Below are positions 29,435 to 37,545 of a stretch of 64,000 nucleotides of DNA, piece after piece. A program made the translations under genes and the position numbers. Under the pieces are notes generated by a model. That model searched no databases. It was not told where the DNA came from and saw only the letters and a program-made list of their open reading frames with translations. Each line of letters opens with the position of its first letter. The first letter of the stretch is position 1. Source of the stretch: Microbacterium tenebrionis (GTDB lineage: Bacteria; Actinomycetota; Actinomycetes; Actinomycetales; Microbacteriaceae); contig NZ_CAHJXQ010000001.1 of assembly GCF_903645325.1 (NCBI RefSeq), forward strand, positions 248,001 through 312,000, given 5' to 3'.

Positions 29435-30262
29435 GTGTTCCGCCGCTCGATCTACAAGACACCCGCCCAGCTGCGGGCGATGGTCGAGCCCGGCCTCATC
29501 ACCGCGGCGTCGGTGGATGCCGCGGGAGCGGCCATCGCGGCCGGCGTGACGACGGCTGCGGTCGACGAAGCGGCCTCGTCTGCAGTGCTCGCGCGCGGCG
29601 CCGAGTCGAACTTCAAGCTCGTGCGCGGATACCACCACACGACGTGCATCTCGGTGAACGAGCAGGTCGTGCACGGCATCCCGGGTTCTCGGGTTCTGGA
29701 GCCGGGCGACATCGTCTCCGTGGACTCCGGAGCGCAGTACCAGGGCTGGAACGGCGACAGCGCACGGACGTTCATAGTGCCCGATCCGTCGCGCCCCGAT
29801 CTTGTGGCTGCACGTTCGGAGCTGTCGCGGGTCACGGAGGGCTCGATGTGGGCGGGGATCGCGGCGATGGCGTCGGCTCGTCATCTCGGCGACATCGGCG
29901 CGGCGATCCAGGACTACATCGAGGCGCAGGGGGAGTACGGCATCCTCCGCGAGTACGTCGGGCACGGCATCGGCCGCAAGATGCATGAGGCGCCGAGCGT
30001 GTTCAACTACCGCACTCCCGACCTCGGTGCCGAGGTGAAGCCCGGGCTCGTGCTCGCGATCGAGCCGATGGTGACCGCCGGGTCCGACCAGACGTTCGTC
30101 GAGGACGACGACTGGACGGTGTCGACGGTCGACGGCAGCGACGGCAGCCACTGGGAGCACTCCGTCGCGGTTCACGCTGACGGCATCTGGGTTCTGACGG
30201 TCGCGGACGGCGGCGCCGCCGGCCTCGCCCCCTTCAACGTCACCCCCACCCCCATCCCGTAG
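29435..30262 (+). CDS. map: type I methionine aminopeptidase
   Basis: The 275-residue metalloenzyme removes the N-terminal methionine from nascent proteins. Metal ligands are visible in VSVDSGAQYQGWNGDSARTF (two Asp), GHGIGRKMHEAP (His), LAIEPMV (Glu) and HWEHSVAV (Glu). The GTG start gives MFRRSIYKTPAQLRAMVEPG. It follows adk by 15 bases, in the classical secY-adk-map order. Confidence 0.95.
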   Translation: MFRRSIYKTPAQLRAMVEPGLITAASVDAAGAAIAAGVTTAAVDEAASSAVLARGAESNFKLVRGYHHTTCISVNEQVVHGIPGSRVLEPGDIVSVDSGAQYQGWNGDSARTFIVPDPSRPDLVAARSELSRVTEGSMWAGIAAMASARHLGDIGAAIQDYIEAQGEYGILREYVGHGIGRKMHEAPSVFNYRTPDLGAEVKPGLVLAIEPMVTAGSDQTFVEDDDWTVSTVDGSDGSHWEHSVAVHADGIWVLTVADGGAAGLAPFNVTPTPIP

Positions 30263-30333
30263 CCTCGCGCCCGCGCATACTCGCGCCCTTTTCCGCCCGC
30301 TTCCTCGCGCCCTCTTCCGCCCGCGCCCTTTAG

Positions 30334-30400
30334 CGAGACGGGGTTTCTGGCGCGAAACGGGTGTGGGTGACACGGGTCTCATGCTGCAAACCCCGTCTCG
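30334..30400 (+). repeat. 65-nt nested palindrome, copy R1
   Basis: The element runs from GAGAC (30335) to GTCTC (30399), 65 bases. The outer arms are 13 bp and perfect (30334-30346 with 30388-30400). Inside is a second, weaker inverted pair, GCGAAAC against GTCTCATGC. The same 65-nt design occurs at 31522-31586 and 46912-46976. R1 lies upstream of the nuclease-like gene, in the same orientation as copy R2 beyond it. Confidence 0.85.
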
Positions 30401-30513
30401 TGTGCGGGGACGTGCGGGAAACGTGCGGAGTGACTCGTTCTGCACAGCGATGGTGTGGCGGACGAGGCTGTGGTCAGCCGGTAGAGGGCGCCACGCGCGG
30501 GCAGAATGTGCGG

Positions 30514-31500
30514 ATGCCGTTGCTCATGTCCGACCGTGCCCAGCTCGTATCGCCCTTGCCGATCCATTCCCGCGAGGAGGTTCGGATGCTCGGCATCAGG
30601 CTGCACCCGTCGACGTGGGTACGCATTCGCAAGGGGTTGTATGTTGAGCGCGCGGCATTCGAGAAGCTGTCGCCTTGGGATCGGTACGCGGTCCGCGTGC
30701 ACGCCTACGTGCGGATGCATCCGACGGCGGTGCTCTGTCTGGAGTCGGCGGCACTGGTCCACGGCATCCCCGGGTTCGACGAACCGAAAGACATCCATGT
30801 CTTCGATCCGGACCTGCCCAAGACCTGGCGTCACGCTGACGCGCTCACGCATACGAGCGTCGACCCCCGCGAGATCGTCGTGGTCTCCGGCATCCGCGTG
30901 ACCGGCTTGCGTGACACGATCGTCGATCTGGCACGGGTTGCGCAGCCCGCCCACGCGCTCGCGATGGTGGACGCCGCGATCTCGCCTGTGCAGGGCGGGG
31001 GTGCCGAGCTGGGCGATCTCATCGAACGTGCTGAGGATCAGCGCAACCAGCGAGGCAGGACGCGGATGCGGTGGGTCTTCGAGAACGCGGACGAGCGAGC
31101 GGAGTCACCGCCGGAGAGCGTCAGCCGCGCCGTGATGCTCTGGAGCGGGTACGAGGCGCCGGAGCTGCAGCGGGAGTTCTCGTACGACGGATTCCGCGAT
31201 CGTTCGGACTTCTACTTCCCTTCCTGTCGTGCGATCGGTGAGGTCGACGGGTGGAGCAAGTACGAACTCGAAGAGCCTGAGAAGGCTGGCGAGCGGCTGA
31301 AGGAGGAGAAGCGCAGGGAGGGCCGGCTACGGCGGCGGGGGCATCCGTTCGCGCGATGGGAGCCGCGTGACGTTTGGCAGGTGGCTCCGATGTGCCTGGC
31401 GCTCGATGCCATCGGCATCCCCGTGGTCGAACCGCCCCAACCTGCGATGCTCGCGACTCTGCGCCGCAACCCGCGTGCCAAACTCCGGCCCCGCCGCTGA
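30514..31500 (+). CDS. AbiEi-like N-terminal and DUF559/Vsr-like C-terminal domain protein
   Basis: The 328-residue protein has an N-terminal half resembling AbiEi-type proteins of actinobacteria, with a winged-helix-like start and WVRIRKGLYV followed by LESAALVHGIPG. The C-terminal segment resembles the DUF559/Vsr endonuclease-like fold, with Asp232 in RSDFYFP, Glu243 and Asp245 in GEVDG, and a following charged helix ending in RRRGH. A nuclease or nucleic-acid role is possible but unproven; no toxin partner lies next to it. The ATG at 30514 has a CAGAAT hexamer (30502-30507) 6 nt upstream, suggesting a leaderless message. The gene is bracketed by direct copies R1 and R2 and interrupts the usual map-infA neighbourhood. 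Confidence 0.65.
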   Translation: MPLLMSDRAQLVSPLPIHSREEVRMLGIRLHPSTWVRIRKGLYVERAAFEKLSPWDRYAVRVHAYVRMHPTAVLCLESAALVHGIPGFDEPKDIHVFDPDLPKTWRHADALTHTSVDPREIVVVSGIRVTGLRDTIVDLARVAQPAHALAMVDAAISPVQGGGAELGDLIERAEDQRNQRGRTRMRWVFENADERAESPPESVSRAVMLWSGYEAPELQREFSYDGFRDRSDFYFPSCRAIGEVDGWSKYELEEPEKAGERLKEEKRREGRLRRRGHPFARWEPRDVWQVAPMCLALDAIGIPVVEPPQPAMLATLRRNPRAKLRPRR

Positions 31501-31518
31501 GCCATTCTCCCTCTGGCG

Positions 31519-31589
31519 CGCGAGACGGGGTTTGCAGCACGAAACCCTTGTCAGCAACACACGTCTCGTGCCACAAACCCCGTCTCGCG
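31519..31589 (+). repeat. 65-nt nested palindrome, copy R2
   Basis: The core runs from GAGAC (31522) to GTCTC (31586), again 65 bases, and the outer arm extends to CGCGAGAC/GTCTCGCG (31519-31589). The inner pair is GCACGAAAC against GTCTCGTGC. It is in the same orientation as R1, so the two form direct repeats about 1.12 kb apart around the nuclease-like gene. Confidence 0.85.
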
Positions 31590-31724
31590 GAAATGCACGG
31601 GGAGGGGAGAGGAGGAGGATGGGGAGCGGCGGAGCTCACAAGCGGGGCATAGGATTGCGCGGGAAGATTGAGCATCCCCTTGCACTGACCCGCTCACAGC
31701 GCGGGCATCGAAGAACGGAAGAGC

Positions 31725-32387
31725 ATGGCTGCTGCCGCCAAGAGCAACACCAACTGGTTCGCTATCGGAATCTCCGCCGCTGTCGTCGTCGTCCTCGTGG
31801 CCCTCGGCGGCCTCGTCGTGTTCCTGAACAACCAGGCCACGTCCCCGGGCACCGCACCCGAGAGCGCGATCGTGAACGAGGAGACCGGCGCGATCACGTT
31901 CGGCACGGGCGACACCGAGATCGACACGTTCGTCGACTTCATGTGCCCGATCTGCGGCGACTTCGAGGACACCTACGGTGCCGCCCTGCAGGACGCTGCG
32001 GCGAACGACGACATCACGCTGAACCTGCACCCGATCTCGATCCTCGACCGCTACTCGCAGAACACTGAGTTCTCGACGCGTGCCGCGGCATCCGTGTACT
32101 GCGTCGCCGCCGAGGCCCCCGACTCCGCGCTCGACTACTTCAACCTGCTGTTCGAGAACCAGCCGGCCGAGAACACGGCAGGGCTCACCGATGACGAGCT
32201 CGCGGCGTTCGCCGATCAGGTCGGGGCAGGCGCCGCCGCGGACTGCATCGCTGACGGCACGTACAAGCGCTTCGTCACGTCGCAGACGAACCAGCACGAC
32301 ATCCAGGGCACGCCGACCGTCGAGATCGACGGGGAGCGCATCGAGAACTCCGAGATCGGCACCCGTTTCGCCGACATCCTCGGCTGA
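31725..32387 (+). CDS. membrane-anchored DsbA-family thiol oxidoreductase
   Basis: The 220-residue protein has an N-terminal membrane anchor (about residues 12-37). A thioredoxin-like domain with a DsbA insertion is exposed outside the membrane. The active site is CPIC within DTFVDFMCPICGDFE, and the cis-proline loop is GTPTVEIDG. It should catalyse disulfide formation or exchange in exported proteins. The ATG follows GGAAGAG, and a TAGGAT hexamer at 31650-31655 may be its -10. It lies between repeat R2 and the infA promoter. Confidence 0.85.
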   Translation: MAAAAKSNTNWFAIGISAAVVVVLVALGGLVVFLNNQATSPGTAPESAIVNEETGAITFGTGDTEIDTFVDFMCPICGDFEDTYGAALQDAAANDDITLNLHPISILDRYSQNTEFSTRAAASVYCVAAEAPDSALDYFNLLFENQPAENTAGLTDDELAAFADQVGAGAAADCIADGTYKRFVTSQTNQHDIQGTPTVEIDGERIENSEIGTRFADILG

Positions 32388-32444
32388 TATCCACGATCCC
32401 GCGACGGGCCGCTCCATCCGGGGCGGCCCGTTCCCGTACCCGAG

Positions 32445-32473
32445 TTGCCGGGCGACACCATAGCGGATAAGAT
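32445..32473 (+). promoter_or_regulatory. infA operon promoter
   Basis: TTGCCG (32445-32450) and TAAGAT (32468-32473) are spaced by exactly 17 bases. The leader to infA is about 100 nt. Confidence 0.65.
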
Positions 32474-32578
32474 AGACCGTTGGTGCCCTGCGCCCTGTTT
32501 CGGCGTGTCCGTCAGTGCGGGCATCACAATCATCCATCCACCGCAGATCGACCGATCTGCAGAAGCGTCAGCGAGGCT

Positions 32579-32800
32579 ATGGCTAAGAAAGACGGTGTCA
32601 TCGAGATCGAGGGTGTCATCTCCGAGGCTCTGCCCAACGCGATGTTCCGCGTTGAGCTCACCAACGGACACAAGGTGCTCGCCACGATCTCCGGAAAGAT
32701 GCGGCAGAACTACATCCGCATCATCCCCGAAGACCGCGTGGTCGTGGAGCTCAGCCCCTACGACCTGACCCGCGGCCGCATCGTCTACCGCTACCGCTGA
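32579..32800 (+). CDS. infA: translation initiation factor IF-1
   Basis: The 73-residue OB-fold protein binds the 30S A site during initiation. It reads [20 protein letters not shown], then [20 protein letters not shown], as in the family. The ATG at 32579 follows GCGAGG. It heads the alpha operon in this genome. Confidence 0.97.
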   Translation: MAKKDGVIEIEGVISEALPNAMFRVELTNGHKVLATISGKMRQNYIRIIPEDRVVVELSPYDLTRGRIVYRYR

Positions 32801-32865
32801 TCGGTCGAGAAGTAACACCCCAGGCGCTTCCGCCTGCCCGGTGAAGACAGCGAACAGGAAACATC

Positions 32866-32982
32866 ATGAAGGTCAACCCCAGCGTCAAGCCCATCTGCGA
32901 TCACTGCAAGGTGATCCGCCGTCACGGCCGCGTCATGGTGATCTGCAAGAGCAACCCCAGGCACAAGCAGCGGCAGGGCTGA
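32866..32982 (+). CDS. rpmJ: 50S ribosomal protein L36
   Basis: This 38-residue gene starts [20 protein letters not shown]. It carries the zinc ribbon ligands Cys11, Cys14, Cys27 and His32 and the end NPRHKQRQG, so it is the zinc-binding (C+) form. It lies between infA and rpsM, its normal place. The ribosome-binding site is ACAGGAAA. Confidence 0.97.
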   Translation: MKVNPSVKPICDHCKVIRRHGRVMVICKSNPRHKQRQG

Positions 32983-33116
32983 TCACTCTTCAGATCTGAC
33001 ACACAACTCCATACGAAACAGGCAGGGTCAAGAAGCCGTGAAAGCGGCCGACACCTCGGGACAGAGGCCCGGGTCCACATCCTGCTCCACACCTCTACTC
33101 AACTCAGGAGAACCGC

Positions 33117-33491
33117 ATGGCACGTCTTGCCGGCGTTGACATCCCGCGCGACAAGCGCGTGGTGATCGCCCTTACCTACATCTACGGCGTCGGCCGTACC
33201 CGCTCGGTCGAGATCCTCAAGGCCACTGAGATCGACGAGTCGATCCGCGTCAAGGACCTCACCGACGACCAGCTCGTCGCACTCCGCGACTACATCGAAG
33301 GCAACTACAAGGTGGAGGGTGACCTGCGCCGCGAGGTCGCCGCAGACATCCGCCGCAAGGTCGAGATCGGCTCCTACGAGGGCCTCCGCCACCGTCGTGG
33401 CCTCCCGGTCCGCGGTCAGCGCACCAAGACCAACGCCCGTACCCGCAAGGGCCCGAAGCGCACCGTCGCCGGCAAGAAGAAGGCCCGCTAA
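33117..33491 (+). CDS. rpsM: 30S ribosomal protein S13
   Basis: The 124-residue S13 contacts tRNA and forms bridges to the 50S. It has [26 protein letters not shown] and the C-terminal [28 protein letters not shown]. The ATG follows a CAGGAG ribosome-binding site. Confidence 0.98.
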   Translation: MARLAGVDIPRDKRVVIALTYIYGVGRTRSVEILKATEIDESIRVKDLTDDQLVALRDYIEGNYKVEGDLRREVAADIRRKVEIGSYEGLRHRRGLPVRGQRTKTNARTRKGPKRTVAGKKKAR

Positions 33492-33521
33492 GCAGCGGCC
33501 AGGGAATAGGAGAACACTTTC

Positions 33522-33920
33522 ATGGCTGCACCCAAGGCCGCCGCGCGCAAGCCGCGCCGCAAGGAGAAGAAGAACATCGCGCTGGGCCAGGCCCACATCA
33601 AGTCGACGTTCAACAACACCATCGTCTCGATCACCGACCCGTCCGGCGCTGTCATCAGCTGGGCATCGTCGGGTGGCGTGGGCTTCAAGGGCTCGCGCAA
33701 GTCGACCCCGTACGCCGCTGGCATGGCGGCCGAGTCGGCCGCCCGCCAGGCTCAGGAGCACGGCGTCAAGAAGGTCGACGTCTTCGTGAAGGGTCCGGGC
33801 TCCGGCCGCGAGACCGCGATCCGCTCGCTCACGGCCGCCGGCCTCGAGGTCGGTTCGATCCAGGACGTCACCCCGCAGGCGCACAACGGCTGCCGCCCGC
33901 CGAAGCGTCGCCGCGTCTGA
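33522..33920 (+). CDS. rpsK: 30S ribosomal protein S11
   Basis: The 132-residue S11 forms the platform with S18. It has [40 protein letters not shown] and [18 protein letters not shown]. The ATG follows AGGAGAA. Confidence 0.98.
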   Translation: MAAPKAAARKPRRKEKKNIALGQAHIKSTFNNTIVSITDPSGAVISWASSGGVGFKGSRKSTPYAAGMAAESAARQAQEHGVKKVDVFVKGPGSGRETAIRSLTAAGLEVGSIQDVTPQAHNGCRPPKRRRV

Positions 33921-33928
33921 TCTGCTGC

Positions 33929-33956
33929 AGCGAGGGATGCTCCGGCATCCCTCGCT
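33929..33956 (+). terminator. hairpin between rpsK and rpoA
   Basis: A perfect 12-bp stem (33929-33940 with 33945-33956) has a TCCG loop and no T-tract. Its arm is built on the GGATGC word that is frequent throughout the window. It may modulate rpoA expression. Confidence 0.55.
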
Positions 33957-34043
33957 CTGCCCGTCGCGGGCACTGACTTCCACAACTCAAGACCTCACCC
34001 ACCACATGTCATATAGCGGGCATGTGATCGAAAGGAACACAGA

Positions 34044-35033
34044 GTGCTCATTGCACAGCGTCCCACACTGACCGAGGAAAAGATCGCCGAGAACCGCAGC
34101 CGGTTCATCGTCGAGCCGCTCGAGCCCGGCTTCGGCTACACCATCGGAAACGCGCTGCGTCGCAGCCTGCTCTCGTCGATCCCCGGCGCTGCTGTCACCA
34201 GCATCCGCATCGATGGTGTCCTGCACGAGTTCAGCACCATCCCCGGCGTGAAGGAGGATGTCACCGAGATCATCCTCAACATCAAGCAGTTGGTCGTCTC
34301 GTCCGAGCGCGACGAGCCCATCACCGCTTACCTGCGCAAGACCGGTGCGGGCGAAGTGACCGCCGCTGACATCTCGGCTCCGGCCGGTGTCGAGGTCCAC
34401 AACCCCGAGCTCGTCATCGCGACGCTCAACGACACCGCCAAGTTCGAGCTCGAGCTCACGATCGAGCGCGGCCGCGGCTACGTTTCGGCGACCCAGAACC
34501 GCAACGAGTACGCCGAGGCCGGGCAGATCCCCGTCGACTCGATCTACTCGCCCGTTCTCAAGGTCAGCTACCGCGTCGAGGCGACCCGTGCCGGTGAGCG
34601 CACCGACTTCGACAAGCTCGTCCTGGACGTCGAGACGAAGAACAGCATCCTCCCGCGGGATGCCGTCGCCTCGGCCGCGAAGACCCTGACCGAGCTGTTC
34701 GGCCTCGCCCGCGAGCTGAACGTCGAGGCCGAGGGCATCGAGATCGGCCCGGCCCCTGTGGAGCCCGTGCTCTCCAGCGAGCTGTCCATGCCGATCGAGG
34801 ACCTCGACCTGTCGGTCCGCTCCTACAACTGCCTCAAGCGCGAGGGCATCAACACGGTGTCCGAGCTCGTGGCGCTGTCGGAGACGCAGCTCATGAACAT
34901 CCGCAACTTCGGCCAGAAGTCGGTCGACGAGGTGCGCGACAAGCTCATCTCGCTCGGTCTGTCGCTCAAGGATTCGGTGCCCGGTTTCGACGGCGCCCAC
35001 TTCTACGGCGCAGGCGAAGACGAGTCCTTCTGA
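34044..35033 (+). CDS. rpoA: RNA polymerase subunit alpha
   Basis: The 329-residue subunit dimerises to start polymerase assembly. The N-terminal domain has [40 protein letters not shown]. The C-terminal DNA-binding domain (about residues 250-320) has [44 protein letters not shown]. The GTG start follows AAAGGAA. Confidence 0.98.
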   Translation: MLIAQRPTLTEEKIAENRSRFIVEPLEPGFGYTIGNALRRSLLSSIPGAAVTSIRIDGVLHEFSTIPGVKEDVTEIILNIKQLVVSSERDEPITAYLRKTGAGEVTAADISAPAGVEVHNPELVIATLNDTAKFELELTIERGRGYVSATQNRNEYAEAGQIPVDSIYSPVLKVSYRVEATRAGERTDFDKLVLDVETKNSILPRDAVASAAKTLTELFGLARELNVEAEGIEIGPAPVEPVLSSELSMPIEDLDLSVRSYNCLKREGINTVSELVALSETQLMNIRNFGQKSVDEVRDKLISLGLSLKDSVPGFDGAHFYGAGEDESF

Positions 35034-35067
35034 CCTTCCCGAATATCTGACCAGGAGTTAGACGAAT

Positions 35068-35757
35068 ATGCCTAAGCCCAACAAGGGACCCCGCCTCGGA
35101 GGCGGCCCCGCCCACGAGCGCCTGCTGCTTGCCAACCTCGCATCGGCGCTGTTCACCCACAAGTCGATCAAGACGACCGAGACCAAGGCCAAGCGCCTGC
35201 GTCCGCTCGCCGAGCGCATGATCACGTTCGCCAAGCGCGGCGACCTGCACGCGCGTCGCCGGGTGCTCTCGATCCTCGGCAACAAGGACGCCGTGCACGT
35301 CCTCTTCGCCGAGATCGCTCCGCTGGTCGCCGAGCGCGAGGGCGGCTACACCCGCATCACGAAGGTCGGCAACCGCAAGGGCGACAACGCCCCTATGGCC
35401 GTGATCGAGCTCGTCCTCGAGCCCGTCTCGCCGAAGGCGAAGAAGGCCGCCCCGAAGGCTGAGAAGGCTCCCAAGGCCGAGAAGCCGGCTGCTGACGCCG
35501 GTGCCGAGTCGCAGGAGGAGGGCGCAGCCGCTGAGGCCGTGGCCGCCGCTGCGCTCGTCGACGGTGAGTTCGGTGCGGACTCCGCCGCTCCTCTCGAGGA
35601 CGGCTCCGCTCCCGAAGGCTTCGACATCAAGGGCAACAAGGACTCCATGAAGTTCCACCGCCCAGATGGCCAGTGGTACGAGCAGACCGTCGCCGAGGTG
35701 TGGTTCCGCACCGCTGAGGCCGCTGAGGCCGCAGGCTTCACCGAGGCCGGCAAGTAA
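35068..35757 (+). CDS. rplQ: 50S ribosomal protein L17 with extra C-terminal domain
   Basis: The L17 core (residues 1 to about 125) starts [25 protein letters not shown]. An Ala/Lys/Glu linker follows, and then a short domain at about residues 184-229 with [23 protein letters not shown] and AAEAAGF. I recall similar short C-terminal domains on other actinobacterial proteins. Total length is 229 against about 120-130 for the core family. It ends the alpha operon. Confidence 0.96.
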   Translation: MPKPNKGPRLGGGPAHERLLLANLASALFTHKSIKTTETKAKRLRPLAERMITFAKRGDLHARRRVLSILGNKDAVHVLFAEIAPLVAEREGGYTRITKVGNRKGDNAPMAVIELVLEPVSPKAKKAAPKAEKAPKAEKPAADAGAESQEEGAAAEAVAAAALVDGEFGADSAAPLEDGSAPEGFDIKGNKDSMKFHRPDGQWYEQTVAEVWFRTAEAAEAAGFTEAGK

Positions 35758-35765
35758 CACGCCGC

Positions 35766-35808
35766 CGAGAAGGCCCGCCATCCCGTTGAGGGACGGCGGG
35801 CCTTCTCG
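35766..35808 (+). terminator. terminator hairpin after rplQ
   Basis: A 14-bp perfect stem (35766-35779 with 35795-35808) continues, after one mismatch, into a 4-bp stem with a GTTGA loop. No T-tract. It closes the alpha operon. Confidence 0.75.
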
Positions 35809-35856
35809 CGTCTCCCGGCGCAGGAGCAGGATGCTCCGAGCGATAGGCTTGCGCGA

Positions 35857-36660
35857 GTGAGTGAGATTCAGGATGCGAGGGTGCGCGGCCCGCGCGCATA
35901 CCTGACCTTCATCGTGATCGGCATGCTGGCCGGTCTTCTCTCGGGCTTGTTCGGCGTCGGCGGCGGCACCGTCATCGTGCCGCTCCTCGTCCTGATGCTG
36001 CACTTCGACCAGCGACTCGCCGCCGGAACGTCGCTGGCAGCGATCGTCCCCACCGCGAGCGTCGGCGTCATCTCGTACGCGGCCAGTGGATCGGTCGCCT
36101 GGATCCCCGCACTGATCCTCGCCGCCGGCGCGGTCGTCGGCGCCCAGATCGGAACGCGACTGCTGCCCCGAATCTCGCAGCGCGCACTGCGCTGGGGATT
36201 CGTCGTGTTCCTCGTGATCGTGATCGTCAGCCTGTTCGTCGTCATCCCGTCGCGCGACGCGGTCTTCGAACTCGGCTGGATCAACGGCATCGCCCTGGTT
36301 CTGGTGGGTGTCGGCACTGGCGTCATCGCGGGTCTCATCGGCGTGGGCGGAGGCGTGGTCGTCGTCCCCGTGCTCATGCTCGCGTTCGGCACGAGCGACC
36401 TCGAGGCCAAGGGCACGTCCCTGCTGATGATGATCCCCACCGCGATCTCGGGGACCTTCGGCAACCTCCGTCACCGCAACGTCGACCTGGTCGCAGCCGG
36501 GATCATCGGACTGTCCGCATGCACGATGACCGCGCTCGGCGCCTGGCTCGCCACGCTCATCGATCCGTTCGTCGGCAACATGCTCTTCGCCGCATATCTG
36601 GCGTTCATCGCGATCCAGATGGCGATCAAGGCCCTGCGCTCGCGTCCCCGCCGCGGTTGA
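35857..36660 (+). CDS. TauE/SafE family sulfite/anion exporter
   Basis: The 267-residue membrane protein has eight hydrophobic segments in two homologous halves. Each half opens with the family signature, GLLSGLFGVGGGTVIVPLL and GVIAGLIGVGGGVVVVPVL. Members export sulfite or organosulfur anions; the substrate here is unknown. The GTG start at 35857 has TAGGCT (35844-35849) 7 nt upstream and no ribosome-binding site, so it is probably leaderless. Confidence 0.88.
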   Translation: MSEIQDARVRGPRAYLTFIVIGMLAGLLSGLFGVGGGTVIVPLLVLMLHFDQRLAAGTSLAAIVPTASVGVISYAASGSVAWIPALILAAGAVVGAQIGTRLLPRISQRALRWGFVVFLVIVIVSLFVVIPSRDAVFELGWINGIALVLVGVGTGVIAGLIGVGGGVVVVPVLMLAFGTSDLEAKGTSLLMMIPTAISGTFGNLRHRNVDLVAAGIIGLSACTMTALGAWLATLIDPFVGNMLFAAYLAFIAIQMAIKALRSRPRRG

Positions 36661-36688
36661 CGCGGCATCCGCTCGGTAGACTTGACCG

Positions 36689-37150
36689 GTGCCTGTGAAC
36701 AACGATCTCGTCGGCCGGGAGTTCCCGCCGACCCCGCCGTATCTGGTCGGCCGTGAGAAGGTGCGCGAGTTCGCCCGCGCAGTCTTCGCCGACGCCCCGC
36801 TGCACACCGACGTCGAGGCGGCCCGCGCGCTCGGCTACGCCGATGTCGTCGCACCGCCGACCTTCGCGATGGTCATCCAGGACATGACGCTGCAGCAGCT
36901 GCTTGCCGAACCCGACTCGGGCATCGAGCTGGCGCGCACCATCCACGCCGAGCAGCGGTTCGCGTACTCGCAGCCGATCGTCGCGGGCGATGAGCTGACG
37001 GGGCAGCTGAAGGTCACCGGCATCCGCATGATGGCGGGCAATGCCATGATCACCAGCGAAGCCGAGATCACGGATGCGGACGGCGCCCACGTCGTCACCG
37101 CGACGAGCGTGCTGCTGGTCGGATCCGACGACGCGGAGGCTGCGGCATGA
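36689..37150 (+). CDS. MaoC-like dehydratase, FAS1-type N-terminal subunit (HadA/HadC-like)
   Basis: The 153-residue hotdog-fold protein resembles the structural partner subunit of (R)-specific enoyl hydratases, with GREFPPTPPYLVGREKVREFARAVFAD and APPTFAMVIQDM. It lacks the catalytic Asp-His signature found in the next gene product, consistent with a heterodimer. The GTG start has TAGACT (36677-36682) 6 nt upstream. The stop overlaps the next start as ATGA. Confidence 0.85.
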   Translation: MPVNNDLVGREFPPTPPYLVGREKVREFARAVFADAPLHTDVEAARALGYADVVAPPTFAMVIQDMTLQQLLAEPDSGIELARTIHAEQRFAYSQPIVAGDELTGQLKVTGIRMMAGNAMITSEAEITDADGAHVVTATSVLLVGSDDAEAAA

Positions 37151-37545
37151 CGTACGAGGTCGGAGACGTGATCGCCGAGCGCACCGTCCATCTCACCCGC
37201 GAGTCCCTTGTCCGCTACGCCGGTGCGTCGGGCGACTTCAACCCGATCCACTACCGCGATGACGTCGCGGCAGCCGTCGGGCTGCCCGGCGTCCTCGCCC
37301 ACGGGATGCTGACGATGGGTCTGGCCTCGTCCGTCGTCGTCGCCGCGCTCGGCGACACCACGAGCATCACCGACTACGGCGTGCGGTTCACCCGCCCCGT
37401 CGTCGTCGACCCCGAGGACGGCGCCGACGTATCCGTGCTCGCGAAGGTCGGCGCGGTCGACGAGGCATCCGCGCGCATCGATCTGACGGTGAAGCACGCC
37501 GACACCACGGTGCTCGTCAAGGCGCAGCTGCGCGTCGCGCTCTGA
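37147..37545 (+). CDS. MaoC family dehydratase, catalytic subunit (HadB-like)
   Basis: The 132-residue hotdog protein has the hydratase 2 signature YAGASGDFNPIHYRDDVAA with Asp and His in DFNPIH, followed by GVLAHGMLTMG. It should form a heterodimer with the previous product and hydrate or dehydrate a 3-hydroxyacyl thioester. In mycobacteria such pairs serve long-chain fatty acid synthesis; whether this lineage uses them that way is not known to me. It overlaps both neighbours (ATGA before, one base with murB). Confidence 0.88.
   Translation: MTYEVGDVIAERTVHLTRESLVRYAGASGDFNPIHYRDDVAAAVGLPGVLAHGMLTMGLASSVVVAALGDTTSITDYGVRFTRPVVVDPEDGADVSVLAKVGAVDEASARIDLTVKHADTTVLVKAQLRVAL

Noticed and set aside
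30514..31500. An abortive-infection AbiE system
   Set aside because: Only the AbiEi-like part is present and no AbiEii nucleotidyltransferase toxin gene lies beside it, so a complete type IV system cannot be claimed.
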